From the NCBI RefSeq assembly GCF_014905615.1, contig NZ_AQGU01000022.1:124001-188000 (forward strand): a DNA stretch of 64,000 bases, in the 5' to 3' direction. Made by a program: the position numbers and the translations under genes. The DNA is from Pseudoalteromonas aliena SW19 (GTDB lineage: Bacteria; Pseudomonadota; Gammaproteobacteria; Enterobacterales; Alteromonadaceae). Shown piece after piece: positions 55,670-64,000 of this stretch (position 1 is the stretch's first letter; each line of letters begins with the position of its first letter). The notes beneath the pieces are model-generated. The model was not told the origin of the DNA. It ran no database searches and worked only from the letters and a program-made list of their open reading frames with translations.

Positions 55670-56335
55670 TTATGTATTGGCTAGCGCTAAGCGCTCATTA
55701 AGTGCCACTAAACGCTCGGGCGTACCTATATCATCCCACTGACCAATATAGAGTTCGGTTGAGATTAAACGTTCACTTAATTTTTTACGCAATATTGGCC
55801 CAAGTGGACAGCTACCCAGTTCAATACCTTTAAAAAAGTCCGCTTGGTAACGACTAATACCTGAGAATGTATATTTTGGACTTTCGGGCGATAAATGGCT
55901 TAACGTAAAATCTCCCTCAGAGTTATGTGGTGGATTTTCTATTAATACTATATGCGCCTCACCTGGTTGTAGGTGCAACTGAGCAAGCGAGCTGACATCG
56001 TAATCGGTAAATACATCGCCATTAATAACAATAAATGAATCCCCCAGTAATGGTAGCGCTTGAATAATGCCACCAGCAGTTTCAAGCCCTCCCTTAATTT
56101 CTTGGCTGTACTCTATGCTTACACCAAACTGGCTACCATCTTTAAAGTAATCTTTAATTTTATCACCTTGCCACGCGAGATTTATTACAATACCCTTAAT
56201 ACCGGCGGCTTTTAAACTATTAATGTGGTGCTCAATCAGCGGTTTTCCAGCCACTTTTAGCATAGGCTTTGGCATGTTTTGGGTAAGCGGCATCATGCGT
56301 TGTCCACGCCCTGCGGCTAGAATCATCGCTTTCAT
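55670..56335 (-). CDS. murU: N-acetylmuramate alpha-1-phosphate uridylyltransferase MurU
   Basis: A 221-residue nucleotidyltransferase with the signature AAGRGQRMMPLTQNMPKPM, LVIEHHINSLKAAG-like LIEHHINSLKAAGIK, and the acidic metal site VINGDVFTD. MurU makes UDP-MurNAc from MurNAc-1-phosphate in the peptidoglycan recycling route that bypasses fosfomycin-sensitive MurA. Its ATG overlaps the stop of the adjacent amgK-like gene by 4 bases, so they are coupled. The pairing with an APH-type kinase makes the assignment strong. Confidence 0.88.
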   Translation of the reverse strand: MKAMILAAGRGQRMMPLTQNMPKPMLKVAGKPLIEHHINSLKAAGIKGIVINLAWQGDKIKDYFKDGSQFGVSIEYSQEIKGGLETAGGIIQALPLLGDSFIVINGDVFTDYDVSSLAQLHLQPGEAHIVLIENPPHNSEGDFTLSHLSPESPKYTFSGISRYQADFFKGIELGSCPLGPILRKKLSERLISTELYIGQWDDIGTPERLVALNERLALANT

Positions 56336-57345
56336 TTGCGCTCCTTTGCTAACTTTTCAATCACTTTTGGCACTATGCTATTTTTAGTCCAATCACTCAA
56401 CGCTTTAAGCTCGGGATAATTAGCCGCTACCTCAATGATGTAATCAAGAGTAGGTAAAATATTGTCTAAATAGCCGGCCTTACCATCGCGTAAATATAAT
56501 CGACAAAAAATACCTGCCGCTTTTAGATGGCGTTGCAGGCCCGTTAAATCAAACCAATATTTAAACTCATTAAAGGAAGTGTTAGCCACTAAGTTTTGAC
56601 GAGTAAACTCACCGTAACCAAATTCAAGTAAAGTTGTTAGCTCATATTTTGGTAATTTAAAGTAACAATCGCGTAGTAGCGATACAAGATCATAGCAAAG
56701 CGGACCGCGAACTGTATCTTGATAATCTATAATTGCCCATTGACCATCGCTATTCATTATATTGCGGCTATGGTAATCGCGATGCATTGTTACCGTAGGT
56801 TGAGCTAACATGACCTCAATTAAAAGCTTGCAGCTTGCTTGCCACATTGTTTGCAGTTGGGTATTTGACTCTAAGGTTGATTCAAGATCTATAAAATCAT
56901 TAACTAACCATTGTTTAAATATATCTAATTCAAGCGTAATAAAATCTTTGTTATAAGCTTGCATATATGGCGATGCCGGTGTTTTTGCCCACTGCGCACT
57001 TAAAGTAATTAACTGTTGATAGTACGTGACCCTATTTACATCATCGAGCATATCAGCCAAATGTGTACACCCTAAATCAGTCAATATAAAAAAGCCCTGT
57101 GTTTCATCACTGGCTATAATATGAGGTAATAAAAACCCCTGTTCAGTGAATACAGTATTGAGCAGTATATAAGGAGTGTTATTCACTTTTTGTGGATCTG
57201 AGTCCATCACTATAAAACGCTCATTAGCGTAATTTAAACGATAATAACGCCTAAAGCTCGCATCTGCCGTAATAGCCGTTAAGGTAGCTACCTGAGTATT
57301 CAAGTGTGTGTTTATAAATTGTTGTAAATTTTTAAAGCGTGTCAT
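56332..57345 (-). CDS. amgK: Anomeric MurNAc/GlcNAc kinase AmgK (APH family)
   Basis: A 337-residue aminoglycoside-phosphotransferase-fold kinase. The catalytic loop TMHRDYHSRNIM and metal loop AIIDYQDTVRGPLCYDL are intact. AmgK phosphorylates the anomeric position of MurNAc and GlcNAc, feeding MurU. As in Pseudomonas, amgK-murU lie beside lptD, here divergent across 111 bases. The family alone could also include other sugar or lipid kinases, but the overlap with murU supports AmgK. Confidence 0.86.
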   Translation of the reverse strand: MTRFKNLQQFINTHLNTQVATLTAITADASFRRYYRLNYANERFIVMDSDPQKVNNTPYILLNTVFTEQGFLLPHIIASDETQGFFILTDLGCTHLADMLDDVNRVTYYQQLITLSAQWAKTPASPYMQAYNKDFITLELDIFKQWLVNDFIDLESTLESNTQLQTMWQASCKLLIEVMLAQPTVTMHRDYHSRNIMNSDGQWAIIDYQDTVRGPLCYDLVSLLRDCYFKLPKYELTTLLEFGYGEFTRQNLVANTSFNEFKYWFDLTGLQRHLKAAGIFCRLYLRDGKAGYLDNILPTLDYIIEVAANYPELKALSDWTKNSIVPKVIEKLAKERK

Positions 57346-57456
57346 TTTATAAGATATCTACTTTTCACTAAGTTAATTAGGTCAATTACTGTATTTGCCA
57401 TTATTTTCCTTTATTATGTCTAACCTAAATAAAATAAAAAACATTAAGGTCTATAA

Positions 57457-59703
57457 ATGAGCAAAACCTGGGGCATATTGATGCTAAGCGTTCTTAGCGC
57501 ACCATCGCTTGCCGAAACTGAATTTGCGCACAAATTTTGTGGCACTTCAATGCAAACCAGAGCTTGGCAACCGCTTCCAGGTCTCAAACTTGGTACCGTT
57601 GACATTAAAGCTGATGATGTAGAACTCTTGGGTACCCAAAGCGCTGAATTTACCGGCAATGTTGATATTAACACCGTTAAGATGAGTTTGTCCGCACAAA
57701 CCGCCCTGATAGACAAGCAACGCGGTTTATTAAATGCAACAGGCCCAATTACTTACCGAGATACTATTAGCCAAATAAGCAGTGCGGGCTTAAACGCTGA
57801 CCTAAATAATTCAGAAGTTAGTTTGCTCGGTGCAAACTACAGCTTAACTGAACAACAAGGCAAAGGCGGTGCTGAAAAGCTATCAATTAATGAGTCTGGC
57901 TTAATGCTCATGAATGCAAGCTTTACTGCTTGCCCTGGCGAAACCCCTGCATGGGAAATTGAAGCTGACGAAATTAATTTATTGCGCGAGGAAGGCTGGG
58001 GCGAAACACATAACGCTATACTACGTATTCTTGATACACCCGTTTTATATTTGCCATATTTCACTTTTCCCCTTGATGAGCGCCGAAAATCTGGCTTACT
58101 GACACCAAATATCTCAAGCTCGGATAAATATGGACTTGAGACAATAACGCCATATTACTGGAATATTGCACCTAATTTAGATGCCACCATTACGCCACGC
58201 TATATGTCGCGCAAAGGCCTGCAACTACAAACAGAGTTTAGATATTTAACAGAGCAACACGAAGGCTTAGTCGGTATAGAGTACTTAAACAAAGATGACT
58301 CTGAACCCGATCTTGGTGAACGTTACATGCTTCATTGGCAACAAAGAAGCTATGTAGGTGAGAACTGGCGCGCCAACGTTGATATCAGTAACGTAAGCGA
58401 TGATAACTATATTACTGATTTAAAATCTAACTACGCCAGTAAAACTGACACCCAATTATATCGCACAGGTTCATTAACTCATCTCGGCGAGACGTGGCGT
58501 ACAGATATTAAAATACAAAACTTTGAAGTACTAGGTAATCATTTAAAGTCATATACCGCAATACCACAAATTAACTTTACGCAAACAGCACCGTGGCGCC
58601 TTGATAATTTTGATTTAAGCATCGCTGGTGAAATAAGCCATTTTACGAATGATTCAGCGGTTATTGATCAAGCAACACGTGTTCATATTGAACCTAAAGC
58701 ACGCTTTGATTATAAAGAGCATGCATGGTCTTTTTTGTCTGAAATAAGTTTATTGCAAACAAACTATAAACAACATGGTGATTTAGAAGGAACACAATAC
58801 CGCGAAAGCATATCTCGAACGATTCCAAAAGTTCGCTTATATTCTCAACTCAATTTTGAGCGTGATACATCCTATTTTATTGAAGATGGTATTCAAACCC
58901 TGGAGCCACAAATTCAATATTTGTATACAACCAATAAAGATCAATCTGATATTGGCTTATTTGATACCACTAAACTACAAGACGATTATTACGGTTTATT
59001 TAGAGACGTTCGCTTTTCGGGGGTTGACCGTATTGCTGCTGCCAACCAATTCACTCTTGGTGCAACAACACGCTTGTTCGATAAAAAACAAGAAGAGGTA
59101 TTTAACTTTAGTGCCGGACAAATATTCTATTTAAGTGATTCAGCTAAGCCTACAGAGCAAGGGCTAGCTTCTGGTACTAATTACAATGCATTATTTGCGG
59201 CACAAACCATGTTACATTGGCATCAACGTTGGTACTTCTCTGGCGGTATTCAATATGATACCGATAGTAAACAGATGATCCAATCAAATGCGACCTTAGA
59301 TTATAAAGGTGACAATAATCAACTAGTACAATTGAACCATCGCTATGCAAATGATGTCTCAGGAAATACAATTGAACAAGCAGGCGTTTTTACAAGCATT
59401 CCAATTAGTGACGAATGGAAGTTTATTGCAAGCTATCATCGTGACCTTGATAATAATAGAAGTGTTGAAGTATTGAGTGGCCTGCAGTATGAATCATGCT
59501 GTTGGGCATTCCAAATTACTGGCCATCGTCAAATTGAAACAGATTTGAACCAGTCAATAGGACAAGAGCAGGCAACTTTTGATTCAAGCATTCGTTTGAA
59601 TTTTGTATTAAAAGGGCTTGGTAGTAAAAACAGTTACGATGCACAAAAATTATTACAGCAAGGTATTTTTGGTTATCGTAGACCGTATTTTCTTAATAAC
59701 TAA
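57457..59703 (+). CDS. lptD: LPS-assembly outer membrane protein LptD
   Basis: LptD with LptE places lipopolysaccharide in the outer leaflet of the outer membrane. The 748-residue protein (E. coli 784) has a signal peptide (1-19), a beta-jellyroll OstA domain (about 40-170) and a beta-barrel (about 210-748). The four cysteines that form the required disulfides are present: C28, C159, and the adjacent C681-C682 in YESCCWAFQI. AAGG precedes the ATG. It heads the lptD-surA-pdxA-rsmA-apaG-apaH run, all closely spaced. Confidence 0.97.
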   Translation: MSKTWGILMLSVLSAPSLAETEFAHKFCGTSMQTRAWQPLPGLKLGTVDIKADDVELLGTQSAEFTGNVDINTVKMSLSAQTALIDKQRGLLNATGPITYRDTISQISSAGLNADLNNSEVSLLGANYSLTEQQGKGGAEKLSINESGLMLMNASFTACPGETPAWEIEADEINLLREEGWGETHNAILRILDTPVLYLPYFTFPLDERRKSGLLTPNISSSDKYGLETITPYYWNIAPNLDATITPRYMSRKGLQLQTEFRYLTEQHEGLVGIEYLNKDDSEPDLGERYMLHWQQRSYVGENWRANVDISNVSDDNYITDLKSNYASKTDTQLYRTGSLTHLGETWRTDIKIQNFEVLGNHLKSYTAIPQINFTQTAPWRLDNFDLSIAGEISHFTNDSAVIDQATRVHIEPKARFDYKEHAWSFLSEISLLQTNYKQHGDLEGTQYRESISRTIPKVRLYSQLNFERDTSYFIEDGIQTLEPQIQYLYTTNKDQSDIGLFDTTKLQDDYYGLFRDVRFSGVDRIAAANQFTLGATTRLFDKKQEEVFNFSAGQIFYLSDSAKPTEQGLASGTNYNALFAAQTMLHWHQRWYFSGGIQYDTDSKQMIQSNATLDYKGDNNQLVQLNHRYANDVSGNTIEQAGVFTSIPISDEWKFIASYHRDLDNNRSVEVLSGLQYESCCWAFQITGHRQIETDLNQSIGQEQATFDSSIRLNFVLKGLGSKNSYDAQKLLQQGIFGYRRPYFLNN

Positions 59704-59742
59704 TATCACAATAGTACTATTAGCAAGAGTAGTAAAAAGAAT

Positions 59743-61038
59743 ATGAATTTAAAAAAATTATTAACATCAGCAGTTTTAAGTGTCAGCCTTTGCCAAAGTG
59801 CAGTAGCAGTTCCGGTAGAGATTGATAAGGTTGTAGGCGTTGTAAACGAAGGCGTGATTTTAAAAAGCGAAGTTGACACCATTATAAACCGTGTTAAAAA
59901 GCAAGCCAAAGAGCAAGGTCAACAACTGCCTAAAGACAAAACACTTCGTGTGCAAGCAATTGAACGTTTAATAAACCAAACACTAATGTTGCAAATGGCT
60001 AGCCGTATGGGCCTAGAAATATCTGATAGCCAACTTGATCAAACATTAGCAAGCATTGCGAAAGATCAAGGCGGTAACATTGCTGATTTACGTGGTACCA
60101 TTGAAAGCTCAGGCGAGAGCTTTCAAGCATACCGTGAAGAAATCCGCAAAGAAATTACGACGCAACAAGTAACACGTGCAAACGTAGATCGTCGCATTTA
60201 CATTAGCGAGCAAGAAGTTGATAATCTCTTAAAAATCATGGAGAGCCAAGGTCAAAATACTGAAGAGTATGACATTGGTCATATCCTTATTGATATCCCT
60301 AACAATGCAAGCGCTGATGAAATCGCTGATGCTAAGGTTCGTGCAGATAAAGTCATTGAGTTTTTGCAAGACGGCCAAGAATTTAAACGTATTGCAATTT
60401 CTTCATCTAGTGGTTCAAAAGCACTTGAAGGCGGACAACTTGGTTGGATGGGCATCAATGAGATGCCGTCATTATTTGCGGAAGCGGTAAAAGGCAAAAA
60501 AAGCGATGCTATTATCGGTCCACTTCGTTCTGGTGCTGGCTTTCATATTATTAAAGTTCAAGAAATCCGTGGACGTCAAGCTGTTGAAACAACTGAAGTT
60601 AAATCTCGACATATACTGATTAAACCATCAATTATTTTAAGTGAAGAAAAAGCACGTAATATGCTTATTGGTTTTGCCAAAGAGTTGCGCGCAGGCACTG
60701 CAGATTTTGCCGAGTTAGCTAAAGAACATTCTGAAGATCCTGGTTCAGCACTTAAAGGCGGTGAATACGACTGGACCGACCCAACAACATACGTTCCAGC
60801 ATTTAAAGATGCCCTACTTTCACTTAATCAAGATGAAATTAGCGAACCGTTTAGAACACAATACGGTTGGCATATAGTTCAACTATTAGGTAAGCGTGTG
60901 GCTGATAAAACAGACTTAGCCAAACGTAATCGTGCACACAGCATGCTATTTAACCGTAAATTTAAGGAAGAAAGCTTTAATTGGCAGCAAGAAATGCGCG
61001 AGCAAGCTTACGTAAACATTCTTCCTACAGACGAGTAA
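59743..61038 (+). CDS. surA: Periplasmic chaperone/peptidyl-prolyl isomerase SurA
   Basis: SurA escorts outer-membrane proteins, including LptD, across the periplasm. The 431-residue length is close to E. coli SurA (428). After the signal peptide (1-22) there is an N-terminal SurA_N domain ([18 protein letters not shown]), two parvulin domains (about 170-270, [13 protein letters not shown]; and about 283-385, [10 protein letters not shown]) and a C-terminal helix. It follows lptD by 39 bases and precedes pdxA by two bases. Confidence 0.97.
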   Translation: MNLKKLLTSAVLSVSLCQSAVAVPVEIDKVVGVVNEGVILKSEVDTIINRVKKQAKEQGQQLPKDKTLRVQAIERLINQTLMLQMASRMGLEISDSQLDQTLASIAKDQGGNIADLRGTIESSGESFQAYREEIRKEITTQQVTRANVDRRIYISEQEVDNLLKIMESQGQNTEEYDIGHILIDIPNNASADEIADAKVRADKVIEFLQDGQEFKRIAISSSSGSKALEGGQLGWMGINEMPSLFAEAVKGKKSDAIIGPLRSGAGFHIIKVQEIRGRQAVETTEVKSRHILIKPSIILSEEKARNMLIGFAKELRAGTADFAELAKEHSEDPGSALKGGEYDWTDPTTYVPAFKDALLSLNQDEISEPFRTQYGWHIVQLLGKRVADKTDLAKRNRAHSMLFNRKFKEESFNWQQEMREQAYVNILPTDE

Positions 61039-61040
61039 AT

Positions 61041-62039
61041 ATGACTTTACGAATTGCCATTACTCCAGGTGAGCCTGCGGGCATCGGCCCAGACTTGCTA
61101 CTCACGCTTGCTCAGCAAGCGTGGGATGCACAGCTTGTTGTTATTGCCGATAGCTCACTACTCAAAGAGCGCGCAAAACACCTTGGTTTATCTATTAATT
61201 TAATTAAATTTGATGAGAATAAGCCAGCATTACCCGCTCCAGCAGGTAGTGTATACATAGATCAAGTTGATTTAGCTGCTAAGGTAGAGCTTGGTGTGCT
61301 GAACGATGCCAATGGTCAATATGTGTTAGATACTTTGCGCATAGCAAGTGAAAAAAATATGAATGGCACATATGATGCGATTGTTACTGGGCCCGTGCAT
61401 AAAGGCATTATTAACAAAGCTGGCATCTCGTTTAGCGGTCATACAGAGTACTTTGCACAGCAATCAAATACCGCTGATGTGGTGATGATGTTAGCAACTG
61501 AAGGGCTAAGGGTTGCACTCGTAACAACCCATATACCACTTGCTTACGTATCACGTGCCATTACCGAAGATAGGTTAATCAAAGTTGCTGGGATTTTAAA
61601 TCACGACTTACAAACTAAGTTTGGTATCGACAAACCTCGAATATTAGTGTGTGGATTAAACCCGCATGCAGGAGAGGATGGCCACCTTGGACGTGAAGAA
61701 ATAGAAACGATTACTCCAACACTCGAAATACTGAGAAGCCAAGGAATGAACCTAATTGGCCCTTTACCTGCCGACACTCTGTTTCAAGATAAATATTTAT
61801 CGCAAGCAGATGCTGTACTTGCTATGTATCACGATCAGGGTTTACCTGTGCTAAAATACAAAGGATTTGGTAAATCGGTGAATATAACGCTCGGCTTACC
61901 ATTTATTCGCACCTCAGTTGATCATGGTACTGCGCTAGATTTAGCCGGTGCAGGTACAGCTGATGTTGGCAGTTTTGAATTAGCGATCCGCGAAGCAATT
62001 AAGCTCGCCCAAGAAAAAGCACAAATCAATGACCGATAA
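61041..62039 (+). CDS. pdxA: 4-hydroxythreonine-4-phosphate dehydrogenase PdxA
   Basis: PdxA oxidises 4-phosphohydroxythreonine in pyridoxal phosphate synthesis. The 332-residue length is close to E. coli PdxA (329). Motifs: [53 protein letters not shown] at 61041, two bases after the surA stop, with GAG as a weak ribosome site; the open frame upstream to 60981 lies inside surA. Its end overlaps rsmA by 11 bases. Confidence 0.97.
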   Translation: MTLRIAITPGEPAGIGPDLLLTLAQQAWDAQLVVIADSSLLKERAKHLGLSINLIKFDENKPALPAPAGSVYIDQVDLAAKVELGVLNDANGQYVLDTLRIASEKNMNGTYDAIVTGPVHKGIINKAGISFSGHTEYFAQQSNTADVVMMLATEGLRVALVTTHIPLAYVSRAITEDRLIKVAGILNHDLQTKFGIDKPRILVCGLNPHAGEDGHLGREEIETITPTLEILRSQGMNLIGPLPADTLFQDKYLSQADAVLAMYHDQGLPVLKYKGFGKSVNITLGLPFIRTSVDHGTALDLAGAGTADVGSFELAIREAIKLAQEKAQINDR

Positions 62040-62835
62040 AGTACATTTAGGACACCGCGCCCGTAAACGTTTTGGGCAAAACTTTTTATTCGACGAAATG
62101 ATTATCGATAAAATAGTCTCTGCTATCGATCCTAAACCAGAAGACAACTTAGTAGAGATTGGCCCAGGCCTTGGCGCAATTACAGAACCTGTTGCTGAGC
62201 TAAGTGGCCATCTAACGGTTGTTGAATTAGATAAAGATTTAGCACAACGTTTAATTGAGCATCCTTTTTTAGGTCCTAAGCTAACAGTAAACCAAGGCGA
62301 TGCAATGACGTTTGACTTTGCAAGCTTAGTTAGAGATGACAAAAAATTAAAAGTGTTTGGTAACTTACCTTATAATATTTCAACACCATTATTGTTCCAC
62401 CTTTTTGAGTTTGCTGACAATATTGAACACATGCATTTTATGCTACAAAAAGAAGTAGTAAAACGTATGGTGGCAGGTCCTGGCAGCAAAACGTTTGGTC
62501 GTCTAAGCGTAATGACTCAATATTACTGTAACGCAATGCCAGTAATAGAAGTTCCACCTGAGTGTTTCAAACCTGCACCTAAGGTAGATTCGGCTGTAAT
62601 TCGCCTAATCCCTAAGAAACCAGAACAACGCACTGCAAAAAGCGTTAAGATTTTAAATACGGTTTGTCTAGAAGCCTTTAACCAACGTCGTAAAACATTA
62701 CGAAACAGTTTAGGTAACCTGCTAACCGCTGAAGAGCTTACCAGCATTGGAATAGATGTAACATTACGTGCTGAACGCTTATCTTTACAACAATTTATTG
62801 ATATAGCTAACTGGATTTATGACAACAAGCAGTAA
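62029..62835 (+). CDS. rsmA: 16S rRNA dimethyladenosine transferase RsmA (KsgA)
   Basis: KsgA dimethylates A1518 and A1519 of 16S rRNA; its loss gives kasugamycin resistance. The 268-residue protein (E. coli 273) has GQNFLFDEM, the SAM motif [12 protein letters not shown], the catalytic NLPYNIST, and a C-terminal helical domain. Its ATG overlaps pdxA by 11 bases and its stop overlaps the apaG start by 17 bases. Confidence 0.97.
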   Translation: MTDKVHLGHRARKRFGQNFLFDEMIIDKIVSAIDPKPEDNLVEIGPGLGAITEPVAELSGHLTVVELDKDLAQRLIEHPFLGPKLTVNQGDAMTFDFASLVRDDKKLKVFGNLPYNISTPLLFHLFEFADNIEHMHFMLQKEVVKRMVAGPGSKTFGRLSVMTQYYCNAMPVIEVPPECFKPAPKVDSAVIRLIPKKPEQRTAKSVKILNTVCLEAFNQRRKTLRNSLGNLLTAEELTSIGIDVTLRAERLSLQQFIDIANWIYDNKQ

Positions 62836-63208
62836 TATTGGATCACCTGTAAAAGTATCGGTAGAAACATTTTACGTAGAAGGCCAATCACAACCTGAAA
62901 TTGAAAAATACGTATTTGCTTATTCGGTAACAATTAGAAATCACAGCCTTTGTAGTGCTAAATTACTCAGTCGATACTGGTTGATAACAGATGCAAATGG
63001 TAAAGAAATTGAAGTTGAGGGTGAAGGAGTTGTGGGTGAAATGCCCACAATCGGGCCTGGGGAAAGTTACAAATACACGAGCGGTGCTATACTCGATACG
63101 CCAGTAGGTACAATGCAAGGGCATTATACTCTGCGTAACGAATTTGGTTCTGAGTTCCAAGCCCCTATTAACGTGTTTCGTTTGGCATGTCCTAATATTT
63201 TACATTAA
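62819..63208 (+). CDS. apaG: ApaG domain protein
   Basis: A 129-residue fibronectin-III-like ApaG/CorD protein. The family block [20 protein letters not shown] and [19 protein letters not shown] are clear, and the length is close to E. coli ApaG (125). Function is unclear. The ATG lies inside the rsmA 3' end, so translation is coupled. It precedes apaH by 16 bases. Confidence 0.96.
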   Translation: MTTSSNIGSPVKVSVETFYVEGQSQPEIEKYVFAYSVTIRNHSLCSAKLLSRYWLITDANGKEIEVEGEGVVGEMPTIGPGESYKYTSGAILDTPVGTMQGHYTLRNEFGSEFQAPINVFRLACPNILH

Positions 63209-63224
63209 GTAATGGCTATATCTG

Positions 63225-64000
63225 ATGGCTGATTATGCGATAGGCGATTTACAAGGCTGCTTTAGTGAGTTTAACGCCTTACTGCAACGAGTTGACTTTA
63301 ATCCCAGTAAAGATCATCTTTATTTGGTGGGCGATATAATAGCACGAGGGCCGGACTCCCTAGCTTGCTTAGATTATATTTATAAACACCAAAATAGCGT
63401 AACCATCACTCTTGGCAATCATGATCTGCACATGATTGCCTGCCATTATCTTAATAAACCCGCCAACCCAAAAGATAAACTCGCTCCAATATTTGATAGC
63501 AATAAACTACAGCGCTATATTAGTTATTTGCAAACTCAACCACTTGCATTATATTTAGAAAAACACAATAGCTTTATATCTCATGCTGGACTCAATCCTG
63601 ATTGGTCAGTTAAGCAAGCTTTAAAGCATGCGCAATTTGCACAGACCTGTTATCAATCAAATAACGCTAAAATGTTTTTCAAACTGATGTATCAACCTCA
63701 TCCTATAGCTTGGTCAAGCGCTCTCGATGAGTTTGAAAAGTTTCGATACATAGTTAACTATTTCACTCGGATGCGCTTTTTAACACAAGATAATAAATTA
63801 GAACTTAATGCAAAAGGCGCAATAACTCAAAGTAACACTTTAATCCCTTGGTTTTGTCATCCAAATATTTACAATGTAAAACAAGACATTGTTTTTGGTC
63901 ATTGGGCTGCTCTTAAAGGTGAAACTGGTTACAAACACGTACATGCTTTGGATACAGGCTGTGTATGGGGTAACAGCATGACCTTAATCGAACTCGCGAA
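63225..64000 (+). CDS. apaH: Diadenosine tetraphosphatase ApaH, 3' end cut by window edge
   Basis: ApaH symmetrically hydrolyses Ap4A to two ADP and also decaps Np4-capped RNA. From ATG at 63225 the frame stays open for about 258 codons to the right edge; E. coli ApaH has 280, so some 20 residues are missing. The metallophosphoesterase motifs are present: YAIGDLQGCF, LVGDIIARGPDS, LGNHDLHMIA, and ISHAGLNPDW. The ribosome site is weak and it follows apaG by 16 bases, so coupling is likely. Confidence 0.96.
   Translation, partial: MADYAIGDLQGCFSEFNALLQRVDFNPSKDHLYLVGDIIARGPDSLACLDYIYKHQNSVTITLGNHDLHMIACHYLNKPANPKDKLAPIFDSNKLQRYISYLQTQPLALYLEKHNSFISHAGLNPDWSVKQALKHAQFAQTCYQSNNAKMFFKLMYQPHPIAWSSALDEFEKFRYIVNYFTRMRFLTQDNKLELNAKGAITQSNTLIPWFCHPNIYNVKQDIVFGHWAALKGETGYKHVHALDTGCVWGNSMTLIELA

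Overview
This is a chromosomal window from a marine gammaproteobacterium, most likely Pseudoalteromonas or a close relative in the Alteromonadales. The evidence is AT-rich DNA, proteins resembling E. coli/Vibrio/Shewanella housekeeping families, and gene orders typical of the group: nudF-yqiB-cpdA-yqiA-parE opposite tolC; gshB-yqgE-ruvX next to pilT-pilU; yggS-proC-yggT-rdgB-hemW; and rapA-rluA-djlA-lptD-surA-pdxA-rsmA-apaG-apaH. The genus is an inference. I saw no rRNA, tRNA, CRISPR array, prophage or complete insertion sequence.

Layout. 1-7.8 kb (minus strand): nudF, a DUF1249 gene, cpdA, yqiA, parE, a periplasmic sugar dehydrogenase, then parC (cut by the left edge). 7.9-11 kb (plus): tolC, an lpxL-type acyltransferase and a TcpQ-like gene. 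11-14.8 kb: glnE (minus), then a double-DUF350 membrane protein. 14.9-18.5 kb (plus): an unknown gene, rsmE, gshB, yqgE, ruvX. 18.7-20.9 kb (minus): pilT-pilU. 21-27.2 kb (plus): yggS, proC, yggT, a DUF4426 gene, rdgB, hemW, a DUF885 lipoprotein. 27.3-32.3 kb: two unknown genes, a 26-codon small membrane protein gene, a PatZ-like acetyltransferase and a potassium channel. 32.7-48.3 kb: a signalling-rich stretch with a 1505-residue propeller/PAS/GGDEF/EAL protein, a REC-GGDEF regulator next to a 1257-residue hybrid kinase, and PIN-PhoH, mixed with small accessory genes. 48.5-64 kb: the conserved rapA-to-apaH block (apaH is cut by the right edge) with amgK-murU beside lptD.

The clearest accessory insertion is at about 51.6-53.05 kb between rapA and rluA, which are neighbours in E. 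coli. It is a minus-strand cassette of a ParD-like antitoxin, a ParE-like toxin and a zinc-ribbon protein whose C-terminal region carries an RX4H motif of the HEPN RNase type. A perfect palindrome overlaps its probable promoter. This is the best candidate for an under-described system.

Three families of short non-coding repeats sit between genes. One has GGGCGTGTTGA ends and three copies (6898-7160, 28414-28480, 32314-32668). The others are single elements at 17274-17432 and 18525-18739. They look like non-autonomous MITE-type elements and touch gene boundaries: one splits nudF from the DUF1249 gene, one completes the stop codon of the potassium channel gene, and one forms the leader of a membrane protein gene.
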